A stretch of DNA of 64,000 nucleotides from Leucothrix pacifica (GCF_003172875.1 NZ_QGKM01000027.1:27062-91061); one strand, 5' to 3'; shown: positions 46,900-57,323, numbered from the stretch's first letter. Notes: generated by a model from the sequence alone, not told the origin. Numbers and translations: made by a program.

Positions 46900-49800
46900 C
46901 TATTTGTATTTAAAGCTTGCATCTAATTCACTCAGTCCGAGGCCATTCATTTTGTGCACGCGAATTTGTACTGGGATACGTTCTTTCATCGCTTCAACAT
47001 GGCTGATAACACCGATCATTTTGCCTGAGGCATTGAGATTATCGAGTGTGTCTAACGCAGTATCTAAGGTTTCGCTATCCAGTGTGCCGAAGCCTTCATC
47101 GAGGAACAGGGAATCGATACTGGTTTTGTGACTGACCAGATCTGACAGTGCTAATGCCAGTGCTAGACTCACCAGAAAGCTCTCTCCGCCGGATAAGGTC
47201 TTGGTGTCACGCGCACTGTCCGCCTGCCAGGTGTCAATAACCTGCAATTCCAGTTTATCGTCCGCTTTACTATCCAGCTCGACAGGCTTGCGACGCAATA
47301 AATAACGGCCATGTAGGCGCTCCATTTGTTGATTCGCCAGAAACACCAGATGATCAAGCGTTAAGCCCTGGGCAAATGTCCGGAATTTTTTACCGTCACT
47401 GGAGCCGATCAGCTTGTGGAGATAAGCCATATCATCATAGGCAAGCTGACTTTGTTCAATTTTTTCAAATAAGGCTGCCTGATTGCTACGTCGTTGCTGA
47501 TCATCATCAAGGCTGCGCTTAATCTCACCCTGCTGGTGATTAATAGATTTCTGCTGTTGCTTCAAAGTGTCCAACTGTTGCGCCACTTTATCCTGAGGAG
47601 TGTCAGCGAATGCTTGTTGCTCAGCGCTTGCATGTAATTCTGTCAGTTTAGTATCAGCTTGTTCTTTGATCGCTTGTGAGCGCTCGATATCACTCTGAAT
47701 TTGGTTTTTCAGGACATTGAGCGATTGTAATTCCAGCTCTGATAGCAGGGCGGTCTCAAAGGCTTGTTGAGAATCAAATGGGCTGGATTCCAAAGCTTCT
47801 TGCCATGCTTTTTGCTCTACCAGCTGGATTTTTTGAAGATCATTTTGCTGTGCGGTGGCTGCTTTTAACTGACCACTTAATGTTTGTAATTGATCTTTAC
47901 TGGACTGATGTTGTTTTTGAGCTTGCAGACTAAGTGCTATCGCCTGTTGCTTAGTGGCTTTAGCAGCTTCTCGCTCTGCATTGACCGATTTATCAGAGAA
48001 TAGCGTTTTTCGTGTTTCTTGTTTGTTGCTGAGCTGATCAGATAATTCGGTCTTCGTGGCGTGAAGCTTATCCGATGCCTTGTTTAATGTAGCCAGCTTC
48101 TCTTCAAGATTCTTAAGTTCAACATTCAGTGTGCTAAGCACTTCCCGACACAGCTTTAATTGCTCCACGCTATTCTGCCATTGCTTAGCGGCGCGGCGTT
48201 TGTCATTGAGCCACTCACCTTGTTCGTTTAAGGAGGGTAATGACAGATTCAGCGCTGAAAGCTGTGATTCCAGAGCCTGTGATATTGACTCTTTTTCTGC
48301 ACTGGCCTGCTTGCCAGCTGTAGTGAGCTGCTCCAGTTGCTGTGCAAGATTATCTAAGGACTGTTGGTGTAGTGTGACTTGATGGGTCGCTTTGTCATAG
48401 GCTTGCTGCGCCTTTGTTGAGGCATCAGTAGCCTGTCGCTTTTGTTCATCCAGCCGTTTAAGCGTTTCTAAACGTTGAGCTAACGAGGCTTGCGCTTGCT
48501 CGGTCTTTGTCAGAAATGCCTTAGTGGATTCTGGATCACTGATGACTAAGCTGACCGATAGTGTTGCGGTGAGGTCGTGCCATTGATTCGTACAATAGGT
48601 CAGTTCAGACTCAAGCGCAGCCAATTGCTGATCTAGCGTTTCAATCTGCGTTTGTGTTTTTGTGGATTGTTGGGATAACTGGCTTAGCTCGCTCCCAAGT
48701 GTTTTGAGGTCTTGCTGCTGAGCTTGCCTGCGTTTTTCGGTCTCTGAAATATCCAGCTGTTGATAGTCGTCAACCAATGGATGTTCATCCGAACCACACA
48801 AAGGGCAGGGCTCACCAGGCTGAAGTTTAGCGCGCTCTGTATTGAGATCACTAATGTGTTTTTCCTGCTCGATTAGCTTCTCAATATCATTTAGATGAGT
48901 CTGTTTATCTTGAATCTGTTGCTCTAATTTTTGCAGATCAACCTGGATTTTCTGATGTGTTTTGCTTAGATCTGCATGCAAGGCGATACAAGTATTCTTA
49001 TCCTGGTGTAATTTGCCAAATTGCTCAGACAGGTGTTTTAGGCTCTGCAGTTGGCTTTGTTGTGAGCTTAACTGACGATATTGCAGTTCCAATGCATTGT
49101 ATTCATCACCACCAAAAGCCGCCTCGAACGCTTGATTGGCAGCCTCCAGCGCTTTCTTTTGGCTGCTCAGAGCGCTTTCTGCTGAGGTCACTGCCTGTGT
49201 CGATTGTTGTTTATCGGCTTCAGTTTGTGCTTGTTTAGCTTTCAGTACTTTATATGAATGCTGGTGGTCACGATGTTTTACAGAAAAGTCTTTTAGGCGA
49301 CCAAATTGCGACTCCCATAGCCCCAAATGCTCAGACAACGATGCGTCATGTGCATGCGCTTTTTGGTAAGTTTCTAATTCTGTCAGTGTGATATTTTGTT
49401 GGCTTTGTTGATGCTGCTTTTGCTGTTTTTGTTCGGTTAATTGCTTCAGCTCGACGTCTAGGTCAGCCAATTGTTGTTCGGCAGTTGTCAGGTCTTTACT
49501 CAGTCCCGCACACTCATTATCCAGAGGGATTATGGTGTCATTGAGCAGTGATTCCAGCTCTTGTTGCGCCTGCTCAGCTTGTTCGGCTTTTTCTGTTGCA
49601 TCGCTTAATTCACGCTGATGTGCCTCATGCAGCTGTTCATTGTGCTGAATATCGCTCGATAAGCGAGTTAGCTCCGTCGCAACTTTTTCCAGATTTCGAT
49701 TGGCTTGCTGCTGTAGCAAAAATTGTGCACGGATTTTTTCGGCAGGTTCGCTATTAGCCAACCGTGCCAAATCATCTGCGGCATCGGTTTGCTTAGCCAA

Positions 49801-50607
49801 CGCTTTGGTAACTTTATCAGCGGCTTGTTGTGCAGTTTGTTTGGCATTGTTGACATCAGTCCACCACTGTTGGTGTGTTTGTAAGTGGGTCAATTGCTGC
49901 GTGGTGTCGGCTTCCTGTTCGGCTAAGTCAGCTTGCTGGGCTTCCAATGATTGGCGCTGCTCAGTATCCAGTAGCTCCATGCCGTCGGCTTTTGCTTTTA
50001 GCTCGGCCAGCGCCTGTTTTTTCTGTGTATAGTGCTCATGCACCTGCTTGGATATCAAACCGTAAACTTCAGTACCGGTTAACTCTTCCAGTAACTCGGC
50101 GCGGTCATTGGTATCGGCATTTAGGAATGCAGCGAACTGACCCTGAGATAACATCATCGACTTGGTAAAGCGCGAGAAATCCAGGCCAGTCAACGCTTGA
50201 ATCTTCTGGTTCTTTTCACCGATTTTTGAGGTCAGAATAGTCCCGTCAGAGAGCTCGGCAAGCTCCACCTGAGCGGCCTGCAAATTTCCGTCTGCCTTAT
50301 TGCGCGAGCGTCGTTGACTCCAGTTTGCACGGTAACCTTTACCTTTGACCTCGAACTCCACTTCCGCCATACACTCCGCAGTGCCACGCGTCATCAGCTC
50401 ATTGGTGCTGGTGGATATAATCGGCAAGCGCGGTGTGCGGTGGTAAAGTGCCAGACAAATCGAATCCAGAATAGTGGTTTTCCCCGCACCCGTCGGGCCG
50501 ATAATGGCAAATAAGCCATTGTCAGAAAACGGTGACTGGGTGAAATCGATCTTCCATTCACCTTTCAGCGAGTTGATATTTTTGAGGTGTAGACTGAGAA
50601 TTTTCAC
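46900..50607 (-). CDS. sbcC: Exonuclease SbcCD subunit C (Rad50-like)
   Basis: SbcC is the ATPase subunit of the nuclease that opens DNA hairpins and trims breaks. The 1235-residue protein has Walker A IGPTGAGKTTILDSI, two long Gln/Leu-rich coiled coils, a zinc hook CPLC at about residue 600, the LSGGESFLVSLALALAL signature and the Walker B LFLDEGFGTLD. The start is GTG 50607 with GGGGGAG five bases upstream; it overlaps the sbcD stop. Confidence 0.95.
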   Translation of the reverse strand: MKILSLHLKNINSLKGEWKIDFTQSPFSDNGLFAIIGPTGAGKTTILDSICLALYHRTPRLPIISTSTNELMTRGTAECMAEVEFEVKGKGYRANWSQRRSRNKADGNLQAAQVELAELSDGTILTSKIGEKNQKIQALTGLDFSRFTKSMMLSQGQFAAFLNADTNDRAELLEELTGTEVYGLISKQVHEHYTQKKQALAELKAKADGMELLDTEQRQSLEAQQADLAEQEADTTQQLTHLQTHQQWWTDVNNAKQTAQQAADKVTKALAKQTDAADDLARLANSEPAEKIRAQFLLQQQANRNLEKVATELTRLSSDIQHNEQLHEAHQRELSDATEKAEQAEQAQQELESLLNDTIIPLDNECAGLSKDLTTAEQQLADLDVELKQLTEQKQQKQHQQSQQNITLTELETYQKAHAHDASLSEHLGLWESQFGRLKDFSVKHRDHQHSYKVLKAKQAQTEADKQQSTQAVTSAESALSSQKKALEAANQAFEAAFGGDEYNALELQYRQLSSQQSQLQSLKHLSEQFGKLHQDKNTCIALHADLSKTHQKIQVDLQKLEQQIQDKQTHLNDIEKLIEQEKHISDLNTERAKLQPGEPCPLCGSDEHPLVDDYQQLDISETEKRRQAQQQDLKTLGSELSQLSQQSTKTQTQIETLDQQLAALESELTYCTNQWHDLTATLSVSLVISDPESTKAFLTKTEQAQASLAQRLETLKRLDEQKRQATDASTKAQQAYDKATHQVTLHQQSLDNLAQQLEQLTTAGKQASAEKESISQALESQLSALNLSLPSLNEQGEWLNDKRRAAKQWQNSVEQLKLCREVLSTLNVELKNLEEKLATLNKASDKLHATKTELSDQLSNKQETRKTLFSDKSVNAEREAAKATKQQAIALSLQAQKQHQSSKDQLQTLSGQLKAATAQQNDLQKIQLVEQKAWQEALESSPFDSQQAFETALLSELELQSLNVLKNQIQSDIERSQAIKEQADTKLTELHASAEQQAFADTPQDKVAQQLDTLKQQQKSINHQQGEIKRSLDDDQQRRSNQAALFEKIEQSQLAYDDMAYLHKLIGSSDGKKFRTFAQGLTLDHLVFLANQQMERLHGRYLLRRKPVELDSKADDKLELQVIDTWQADSARDTKTLSGGESFLVSLALALALSDLVSHKTSIDSLFLDEGFGTLDSETLDTALDTLDNLNASGKMIGVISHVEAMKERIPVQIRVHKMNGLGLSELDASFKYK

Positions 50608-51923
50608 GACTGCTCCCCCGTATAGACTTCTTCCGCGATTTGTCTGAAGTCATTCAGTATTCTGCTGCGCCGCTCTTCTGCCATGTCACCTTCAAAGGTT
50701 TCGAGTGCCAGACGACGTTCAAAAACATCATCAACTGTTAACTCAGCCAGTGTCTCTTTTTCTTGTTGCTCAAGGCGTATGCGTTTGGCATTTCTGGCGC
50801 GACGTAATTGCAGGACTTCAACATTTAAATCAGCCGTCATCTCTTGAACACGCTGTTGTAAATCATCCAGATAGTCTGAGGTATCTACCTCGATGCATAA
50901 CCAGATTGGCAGCGGTTTATCAGTGCTTGTATCGTTATCATCAGCATCCTCCTCAATATCAGGAATAATGCTTAGGGTTGTCTGAGTGCCGCTGGGTACG
51001 GGATTCGTTGCACTGTCCAATTCCACTAACTGCTGATGAATACTGGCTAAATTGCCCTTAATGACCTGCATTGGCTGGAAAAGTGGAATAGACAGCGGTT
51101 TAACACTGGTCAGTTTTCCTTCGGCAAACTCAGCAACTAGCACCTGTTTTTGGCTACCTAACTCATCAAAGCTTAATGGAATTGGCGAGCCGCAATAGCG
51201 GATATGTTCCGACTTAGCTACCACTTGCGGGCGGTGTATATGCCCCAGTGCAATATAGTCAGCAGGTGGGAAAGCACTGGCAGGAAAAGCCTCTAAGGTG
51301 CCGATATAAATATCACGGACAGACTCGGACGTTTTTACCCCCATGGCGGTCAAATGGCCGGTCGCGATAATCGGAAGAGGCTGTACAAATTCATCCCGTT
51401 TTTTTTCGGCGAGATCGTATAAGGACTGGTAGTGATCCGCGATTGCCTGAGTTAAGGCTTGTTGCTTATCCGTGCCTGACTCACCGGCTTGACTGCTCAC
51501 AACATCGCGAGGGCGAATAAATGGGATGGCGCACAAAATGGCCGCTGCTTCACCTTGTTTATCATTCAGTACAAAGATCTGCTCACTTAAATCAGCTTGC
51601 ACATTGGCGATGACATGGGTGCTTAGGTAAGCCAGTAAGCCTTTGGATTCATCCAGAGTAGATACGGAGTCGTGATTGCCTCCCAACACAATCAATTGAC
51701 ATGACAGCTTACTCATTTCCACAACGAAGTAGTTATACAGCTTTCGTGCATAACTGGGTGGCGTGCCAGTGTCGAATACATCGCCAGCGATAATCACAGC
51801 ATCAATGTCTTGCTCACTCACCTGAGTCAATAGCCAGTCGATAAATGCCTGATGCTCATGTGCACGGCTTTTACTAATGAAGTGTTGTCCCAAGTGCCAG
51901 TCAGAGGTATGGATAATGCGCAT
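50604..51923 (-). CDS. sbcD: Exonuclease SbcCD subunit D (Mre11-like)
   Basis: SbcD is the nuclease subunit. The 439-residue protein has the calcineurin-like phosphoesterase motifs IIHTSDWHLGQ, IIAGDVFDTG, GGNHDS and GHIHRPQ. The ATG at 51923 is chosen because AAGG precedes it and homologues begin with MRIIHTSDWHLG; the frame is open further upstream without such a site. It is coupled to sbcC by a four-base overlap. Confidence 0.95.
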   Translation of the reverse strand: MRIIHTSDWHLGQHFISKSRAHEHQAFIDWLLTQVSEQDIDAVIIAGDVFDTGTPPSYARKLYNYFVVEMSKLSCQLIVLGGNHDSVSTLDESKGLLAYLSTHVIANVQADLSEQIFVLNDKQGEAAAILCAIPFIRPRDVVSSQAGESGTDKQQALTQAIADHYQSLYDLAEKKRDEFVQPLPIIATGHLTAMGVKTSESVRDIYIGTLEAFPASAFPPADYIALGHIHRPQVVAKSEHIRYCGSPIPLSFDELGSQKQVLVAEFAEGKLTSVKPLSIPLFQPMQVIKGNLASIHQQLVELDSATNPVPSGTQTTLSIIPDIEEDADDNDTSTDKPLPIWLCIEVDTSDYLDDLQQRVQEMTADLNVEVLQLRRARNAKRIRLEQQEKETLAELTVDDVFERRLALETFEGDMAEERRSRILNDFRQIAEEVYTGEQS

Positions 51924-52144
51924 GTTTTGTGCCTTTTTGGAGGTAGGGGCATTGTACAGCAGAGGCTTGGTTTGTTGTAAGTTTAGGCGGCAATACGTAT
52001 AGTTCTGGCAGATATTTAATCTAAATTTTATGGACTGACTTTCTATATATTCTGTACAACAGTTCATCCACCCGAAATACTGAAAGAGGTAGAAACCTCA
52101 GAAGTCGAAAAAGCCAATCAACAAAATATAATAGAGGCAACATC

Positions 52145-52621
52145 ATGAAAAAACGTACCATTTTTGGATTACTAGTCTCCCACGGTGTAGTCGGAGCGAT
52201 TGGCTTTGCCGCTGGAATCTACTTCCTACCTATACTGATCGCCCCACCTGCTCCTTCTGAAACCGAAGTTGCAGCGGCATCGCAAGGTGCGCGCTTTACA
52301 GGTGAGTTCCGTAGAGACCTCGAAGGAAGTGATGGGCTTCATTGGGGTGAGGGAAGAGTGTCAATAGGTGAAAACGTCATTTCATTGGTGGGTAAGCTTG
52401 CGCCAGGGCCGGATTACAAATTGTATTTATCACCTGAGTTTGTTGAAACGGAAGCTGCATTCTCACAACTCAAAGATAAAATGGTTCAGGTTGGGGATGT
52501 GAAAACCTTCAAAAATTTCGTGCTACCTGTTCCGGCAACTATTGACCCGTCGCAATATACGACAGCAGTTGTGTGGTGTGAGACATTTGGTGAATTTATT
52601 ACAGCAGCGAAGTATCGCTAG
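52145..52621 (+). CDS. DM13 domain protein, membrane-anchored
   Basis: The 158-residue protein has an N-terminal hydrophobic anchor (about 5-35) and a DM13-type domain (GEFRRDLEGSDGLHWGEGRVSI...LAPGPDYKLYLSP...VVWCETFGEFITAAKY). The near-terminal WCETFGEFI matches the DM13 end with its conserved Cys. DM13 domains are proposed electron carriers, but function is not proven. A K+-channel-like gene follows on the same strand. Confidence 0.82.
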   Translation: MKKRTIFGLLVSHGVVGAIGFAAGIYFLPILIAPPAPSETEVAAASQGARFTGEFRRDLEGSDGLHWGEGRVSIGENVISLVGKLAPGPDYKLYLSPEFVETEAAFSQLKDKMVQVGDVKTFKNFVLPVPATIDPSQYTTAVVWCETFGEFITAAKYR

Positions 52622-52677
52622 TGCCTTATGCCCTATAGACTGGTGACATTAGCCGGATTACTCAGTAATCTTTTCGA

Positions 52678-53115
52678 ATGATCGAAATATTCATTATCAA
52701 CAGCGCGCTAATTGCAGGGGCAGTCCTCATACATTACGAGGTATTGTTCCGCTTGACGAGACTCATTCCAAAACTGACCTTTCTGCGATCCCGTTTACGT
52801 ATCTTGGTTGGTGTGTTTGGGGCGTTAGTCGCCCATGTCGCTGAGGTTTGGCTGTTCGCTTTTGCCTATTATTTTATGTTGGATAGCGGTCGTTACGGCT
52901 CTTTAGAGGGCAACTTTAATGGCACGCTGATGGATGCGAGTTACTTCTCATTTACCACTTATACCTCATTAGGTTTTGGTGATATTGAACCGCTTGGCGA
53001 TATACGATTTTTGGTGGGACTTGAGGCGTTGACTGGCCTTGTGCTGATCACTTGGACTGCCTCATTTATGTTTATTGAAATGCAGCGGTTCTGGATAATT
53101 CAGAGTGATTCTTAA
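52678..53115 (+). CDS. Two-TM potassium-channel-like protein
   Basis: The 145-residue protein has an N-terminal hydrophobic helix, a second helix, a pore loop TTYTSLGFGDIEPLG with the filter TSLGFGD, and a final inner helix. This is the Ion_trans_2 architecture and suggests a tetrameric K+ or cation channel. The filter GFGD differs from GYGD of classical K+ channels. There is no visible ligand-binding domain. Confidence 0.83.
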   Translation: MIEIFIINSALIAGAVLIHYEVLFRLTRLIPKLTFLRSRLRILVGVFGALVAHVAEVWLFAFAYYFMLDSGRYGSLEGNFNGTLMDASYFSFTTYTSLGFGDIEPLGDIRFLVGLEALTGLVLITWTASFMFIEMQRFWIIQSDS

Positions 53116-53175
53116 AACAAGGTTTGGTTTGAAGCAGTCATGAATTAAGAGCTGGCCAATCAGCCGTAAACAGAT

Positions 53176-53442
53176 TTAACGCTGTTTATATTGTGTAGGG
53201 CAGTAACCGCGAGAGATCTCAGGGTTTCTCAGTTTGAGGTGCTTGCTACTACGGCCACTGACACGCTGACGCCAAATATTAAAGCTACGTTTTTTTACAT
53301 GGCCTCGCATAAAGGCTATCACCTGTGACTCATTCAAGCCGAATTGCAAAGCGATTGCTTCGAAGGGAGTTCGGTCTTCCCACGCCATCTCGATGATTCT
53401 TGATTCATCTTCTGCAGAAAACTTTTTGAGTTCTTTTTTCAC
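53176..53442 (-). CDS. TIGR03643-family small protein
   Basis: The 88-residue protein has the typical KFSAEDESRIIEMAWEDRTPFEAIALQFGLNESQVIAFMRGHVKKRSFNIWRQRVSGRSSKH pattern of TIGR03643; the Ile/Val-rich helix-turn-helix-like middle suggests nucleic-acid contact, but function is unknown. A GTG at 53442 is chosen because the longer reading frame upstream lacks family features. Confidence 0.82.
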   Translation of the reverse strand: MKKELKKFSAEDESRIIEMAWEDRTPFEAIALQFGLNESQVIAFMRGHVKKRSFNIWRQRVSGRSSKHLKLRNPEISRGYCPTQYKQR

Positions 53443-53598
53443 GTTAATTGCTCGTTTTGGTATAAGTCGGCGACATAAATCAGATACGCAATAAGACCAC
53501 AGGATTACAGGTTTGTAAAAAATACCTGCTGTGTTGTGTGCCATTCGGAAGGAGTTGCCGGCCACTTAAATTTGTATTGGTTTGTAGCCTCGTTATGA

Positions 53599-54954
53599 TC
53601 AGCTAGTAGACATTTCAGCTTCCACTGCCGAGGCAATTTCCAACAACCGCTCATCATCGCCATGGACACTACTAAGCATCAATCCCACAGGTGCTTCACC
53701 GATACTATGACATGGCAAGCTAATGGCGCAGCCATCAAAATAATTCACCGTCGAGGTATTACGTAAACAACGTAAATTAATCGGACCGATTTTGTCCATA
53801 TCCTCAGTGTCAGCAGCCAACGGTGGAATACAGGGAACCGTTGGATAAATCATCGCATCGACATTCAGTCTGTCGAGGGTGCGCTTCACCATTTCAGTCA
53901 ATGCAGCTTTCTCGACATAGCGTTGTTGTTGCTCCTCTTCGGTCACGCTTTGACCGCTCTCGATTCGGCTACGGACATAATCACCGTATTCATCACCGTG
54001 AGTATCAAGCAATGGACGGTGCAATTCCCAAGCTTCATAAATCACCGTATTGCGGCTCATAAACATGTCGATACATTGATCGAGTTCCGGGAATGGTTCA
54101 CGGATAATCTCTGCACCAGCCGCTTCTAAATGCTTAACTGCGCGGTTAAAAGCAGACCCGACTTCAGGGTCTAAGTCCTCCATCACTACTGCCTGAGGAA
54201 TGAGTAAGCGAGTCTTTTTTATATCGGCAGTCTCAAGGCTGGGTAACTCGTCAAACTGTTTGCCCTGCATCAGCTGGTCGAGCAAAAAGCAGCTGTCCAC
54301 ATCCACGGCTAAAGGGCCGGGGGCATCGCAGCTATGCGACAAAGGAAAGATGCCTTTTAATGATAAGCGCCCATGACTCGGTTTCATGCCGACAACACCG
54401 TTAAATGCGGCGGGAATGCGGCAGGAGCCGGTTGTGTCAGATCCCAACGTTGCCGGAACAATGCCAAGCGCAACACTCACCGCACTGCCTGATGAAGAAC
54501 CACCGGGGATGCGCAAGCCGTCGTCATCCCATACAGAATATAACGGCGGGAAGTGCTCATTAATTCCCATGCCGCTGAAGGCAAACTCACTCATATTGGT
54601 ACGTCCGAAATACAGCATTCCAGCTTCGCGTAGATAACCGACGACTTCTGCATCACTGGGTTCTATCGAGGCTTTGTCTGCCAGAACCGCGGAGCCTGCC
54701 AGTGTTTTTTGTCCCTCAACATTGAACAAGTCTTTCAGGCTAACGGGTATGCCTGCTAATGGCTTTGCCGTACCTGCTGCACGTTGTTGGTCGGCTTCGC
54801 GGGCTTGCTCCAGTAATAAATCCTCATTCAACTCGATAAAGACGCCATCTTTCTGACTCGCTAACGCCAAGCGTTCTTTAACCAATTGCTCGCAACTCAT
54901 TTCACCGGCAGTTAGCTGGGCGGCAAGGCTTCGGATGTTAGCTTGAGGGGTCAT
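53599..54954 (-). CDS. Amidase signature family enzyme
   Basis: The 451-residue amidase has the Ser-cisSer-Lys triad: Lys in GIPVSLKDLF, Ser in GGSSSGSAVSVA and nucleophile Ser in TTGSCRIPAAFNG. It could be an aliphatic amidase, allophanate-type hydrolase or GatA-like protein; absence of GatB/GatC neighbours argues against GatA. The substrate is unknown. Confidence 0.9.
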   Translation of the reverse strand: MTPQANIRSLAAQLTAGEMSCEQLVKERLALASQKDGVFIELNEDLLLEQAREADQQRAAGTAKPLAGIPVSLKDLFNVEGQKTLAGSAVLADKASIEPSDAEVVGYLREAGMLYFGRTNMSEFAFSGMGINEHFPPLYSVWDDDGLRIPGGSSSGSAVSVALGIVPATLGSDTTGSCRIPAAFNGVVGMKPSHGRLSLKGIFPLSHSCDAPGPLAVDVDSCFLLDQLMQGKQFDELPSLETADIKKTRLLIPQAVVMEDLDPEVGSAFNRAVKHLEAAGAEIIREPFPELDQCIDMFMSRNTVIYEAWELHRPLLDTHGDEYGDYVRSRIESGQSVTEEEQQQRYVEKAALTEMVKRTLDRLNVDAMIYPTVPCIPPLAADTEDMDKIGPINLRCLRNTSTVNYFDGCAISLPCHSIGEAPVGLMLSSVHGDDERLLEIASAVEAEMSTS

Positions 54955-55455
54955 AGCGTGCGCCTTTCATGGTGTGAATAATTAGCGTTAATGATAGGAT
55001 CTAACCGCGATAAATAAAACCATTAAGTGGGGGCGACAGTAGCAATCCACCCGTCTGATAGTTATTCAACTGTCAGATAATCATTCTCTATCTACCTGCT
55101 TTGTGTTCTTGTTATCCCTAAACGATAAATCGAACGTTGCGTCTAATTTTGAGATCTTTTTCCCAAACTGAATCGCTGCTTTCCAAATCAGGCAAATCTC
55201 TTCAAATCCGCCGATTTTGGCAAAAACATTAACAAGCGGTTCATCAGAAAAGCGGAAAATACTATTCATCTTTTAACGAGATAAATAACAATAATAAAAA
55301 CAACCACATAACGCATTGTTAATGGCTACAAAGCAAAAATAATTATAATAAAAAACAACTGCGCCATCGCATTCGAAGCGCTAAGGCAAACCCGTATCGA
55401 CAAGACCTTATCTTAGTATGCGATCCAGTTGAGGCTAGTTGGGGACTAGCATCAC
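54955..55455. other. AT-rich intergenic region at the border of the accessory segment
   Basis: About 500 bases with no gene I can support; a 62-residue open frame on the minus strand (55081-55269) lacks a good ribosome-binding site or recognisable family. It contains the upstream region of the secreted glycosidase-like gene. Confidence 0.5.
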
Positions 55456-57135
55456 ATGTATAAATATTTCATTTTTACCTTGCTCCTGTGTGTCACGTTC
55501 AACGGATCTACCGTGTCTGCTGCGAATAAAACGGCTTCTATCGGTATAAATACCAATGAAGCGATGGACCTTGGAACCAGCATTCCATTTGTTGACCTCT
55601 TCAAATTATCCTTACCGTTTGAGGAAGCCCGACCTTGGTTAACCAAAGGGAGAATTACCTACGATGCTAACGGCTGGCCAAAAGCGCTGAATAATGGAAA
55701 AGCAGGCACACGATTCGCTAGTCATATTCCTGCAAAAGCACTTCCAAAAGGTGACTACACCGTTCTTTACGATGGCAATGGCGAGCTGCAATACGGTGTC
55801 AGTGCAAAATTGATTAGTCGCTCTAAAGGCAAGGACATTATCCGTCTGGTGCCTAATGAGAAAGACGAGATTAGTGCAACGATCTCTATTGTGAAGAGTG
55901 ACCCAAGCGATTACCTACGCAATATTAAAGTCCTGATGCCGGGCGGTGTTTGTCACAGACATGTGTTTAAGCGTGTTAATAACGCGAATGAGTGTGGCGG
56001 TAAGCAATACCTGTCATTTGCGAAGTACCACAAAGAGCTAACGTTCAATCCTGACTATCTGACCTTCATGAAAGACTTTAAAGTGCTGCGTTTTATGAAT
56101 ATGTCAGGGATCACCAGAAATTCCATGAGCTCATGGAATCAGCGTGCAAAGCCTGAGAATGCAACTTGGGCTGGCGTTGAAGGCGTACGTGGTGTGCCTT
56201 TAGAAATTATGGTTGAGTTAGCCAATGTATTGAAAAGCGATGCATGGTTTACTCTGCCTCATAAGGCAGACAACTACTTTATTCACAAGTACGCCCAATA
56301 CGTTCACAAGCACCTCAAACCGGGCCTTAAAGCTTACGTGGAGTACACCAATGAAGCGTGGAATGGCATTTTCCCACAGGCTCATTACATGAAAGATAAA
56401 GGACAAGCTTTGAGACTTGATCCTAATCGGGACTATGCGGGGTATAAGTTTTATTCAAAACGCAGTGTCGAGATCTTCAAAATTTGGGAGAAAATCTATG
56501 GCAGTACCGATCGTCTGGTCCGAGTCATGGGCGGCATGACGGGTAATCTACGTTTGACTAAAATGATGCTCGATTATCAGGACGCGTATTTACACACGGA
56601 TGCTCTGGCAATCGCTCCTTATTTTTATGCCTCACAACCTGACACGCGACGTTTAAGAAGTGTGGATGCTGTGTTTAAAATACTCGAAGATCCTAAAAAC
56701 CCTTACTCCATCAAAAACATTCTGAGCTCTGTGAAGAACCAAGCCGAGCTATCTAAGCGCTATGGTGTTGATTTAGTTGCTTATGAAGGTGGACAACACT
56801 TGGTGGCTTACAAAACGCATACAATGACAGAGGGGCCAAATCCTTATTTGATTGAAGCTAATCGCGACCCTCGAATGTCTCGGTTGTACTATCAATTTTT
56901 GCGCGGCTGGAAGCAAGCAGGTGGAAAGTTATTCATCGCATTTTCAGCACCCCGACAGTACTCATGGATTGGTAGTTGGGGAATCAAAGAATACATTACT
57001 CAACCAAGTCATGAAGCGCCAAAATATCAAGCCTTGATGCAATTCTCTAAATTGAATCGTTGCTGGTGGAAAGGATGCTCAAGCTATGGGCCGATTGTCA
57101 GACATGGCAAACCAATCCGGGTGGCTTCTCAATAG
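55456..57135 (+). CDS. Secreted clan GH-A-like glycosidase (putative)
   Basis: The 559-residue protein has a Sec signal (about 1-23), an N-terminal beta-rich domain (about 30-175) and a TIM-barrel-like part. VEYTNEAWNG carries the Asn-Glu pair of the clan GH-A acid/base and VAYEGGQH a candidate nucleophile Glu. Similar proteins are sometimes labelled cellulose-binding. Polysaccharide target is not determined. GGGGA lies ten bases before the ATG. Confidence 0.7.
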   Translation: MYKYFIFTLLLCVTFNGSTVSAANKTASIGINTNEAMDLGTSIPFVDLFKLSLPFEEARPWLTKGRITYDANGWPKALNNGKAGTRFASHIPAKALPKGDYTVLYDGNGELQYGVSAKLISRSKGKDIIRLVPNEKDEISATISIVKSDPSDYLRNIKVLMPGGVCHRHVFKRVNNANECGGKQYLSFAKYHKELTFNPDYLTFMKDFKVLRFMNMSGITRNSMSSWNQRAKPENATWAGVEGVRGVPLEIMVELANVLKSDAWFTLPHKADNYFIHKYAQYVHKHLKPGLKAYVEYTNEAWNGIFPQAHYMKDKGQALRLDPNRDYAGYKFYSKRSVEIFKIWEKIYGSTDRLVRVMGGMTGNLRLTKMMLDYQDAYLHTDALAIAPYFYASQPDTRRLRSVDAVFKILEDPKNPYSIKNILSSVKNQAELSKRYGVDLVAYEGGQHLVAYKTHTMTEGPNPYLIEANRDPRMSRLYYQFLRGWKQAGGKLFIAFSAPRQYSWIGSWGIKEYITQPSHEAPKYQALMQFSKLNRCWWKGCSSYGPIVRHGKPIRVASQ

Positions 57136-57323
57136 GGATAATTAGGGTGCTTGGTCGGACGAAAGTAGTCAGGCATCTGGCTAGTTATTCATTAAACGGG
57201 CAACACCTTTGTATTGTCCTTAAGCGTTAGACGCTATTAGCGCTGAGATTACATTGCTTTAATTTAGAATTACATTATCTTAGCCACCCATCATTTAAAC
57301 ATTCAGCAAGAGTTGTACTCTCT

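Noticed and set aside
55081..55269. 62-codon open frame on the minus strand
   Set aside because: No recognisable family and no convincing ribosome-binding site; AT-rich context makes a chance frame likely.
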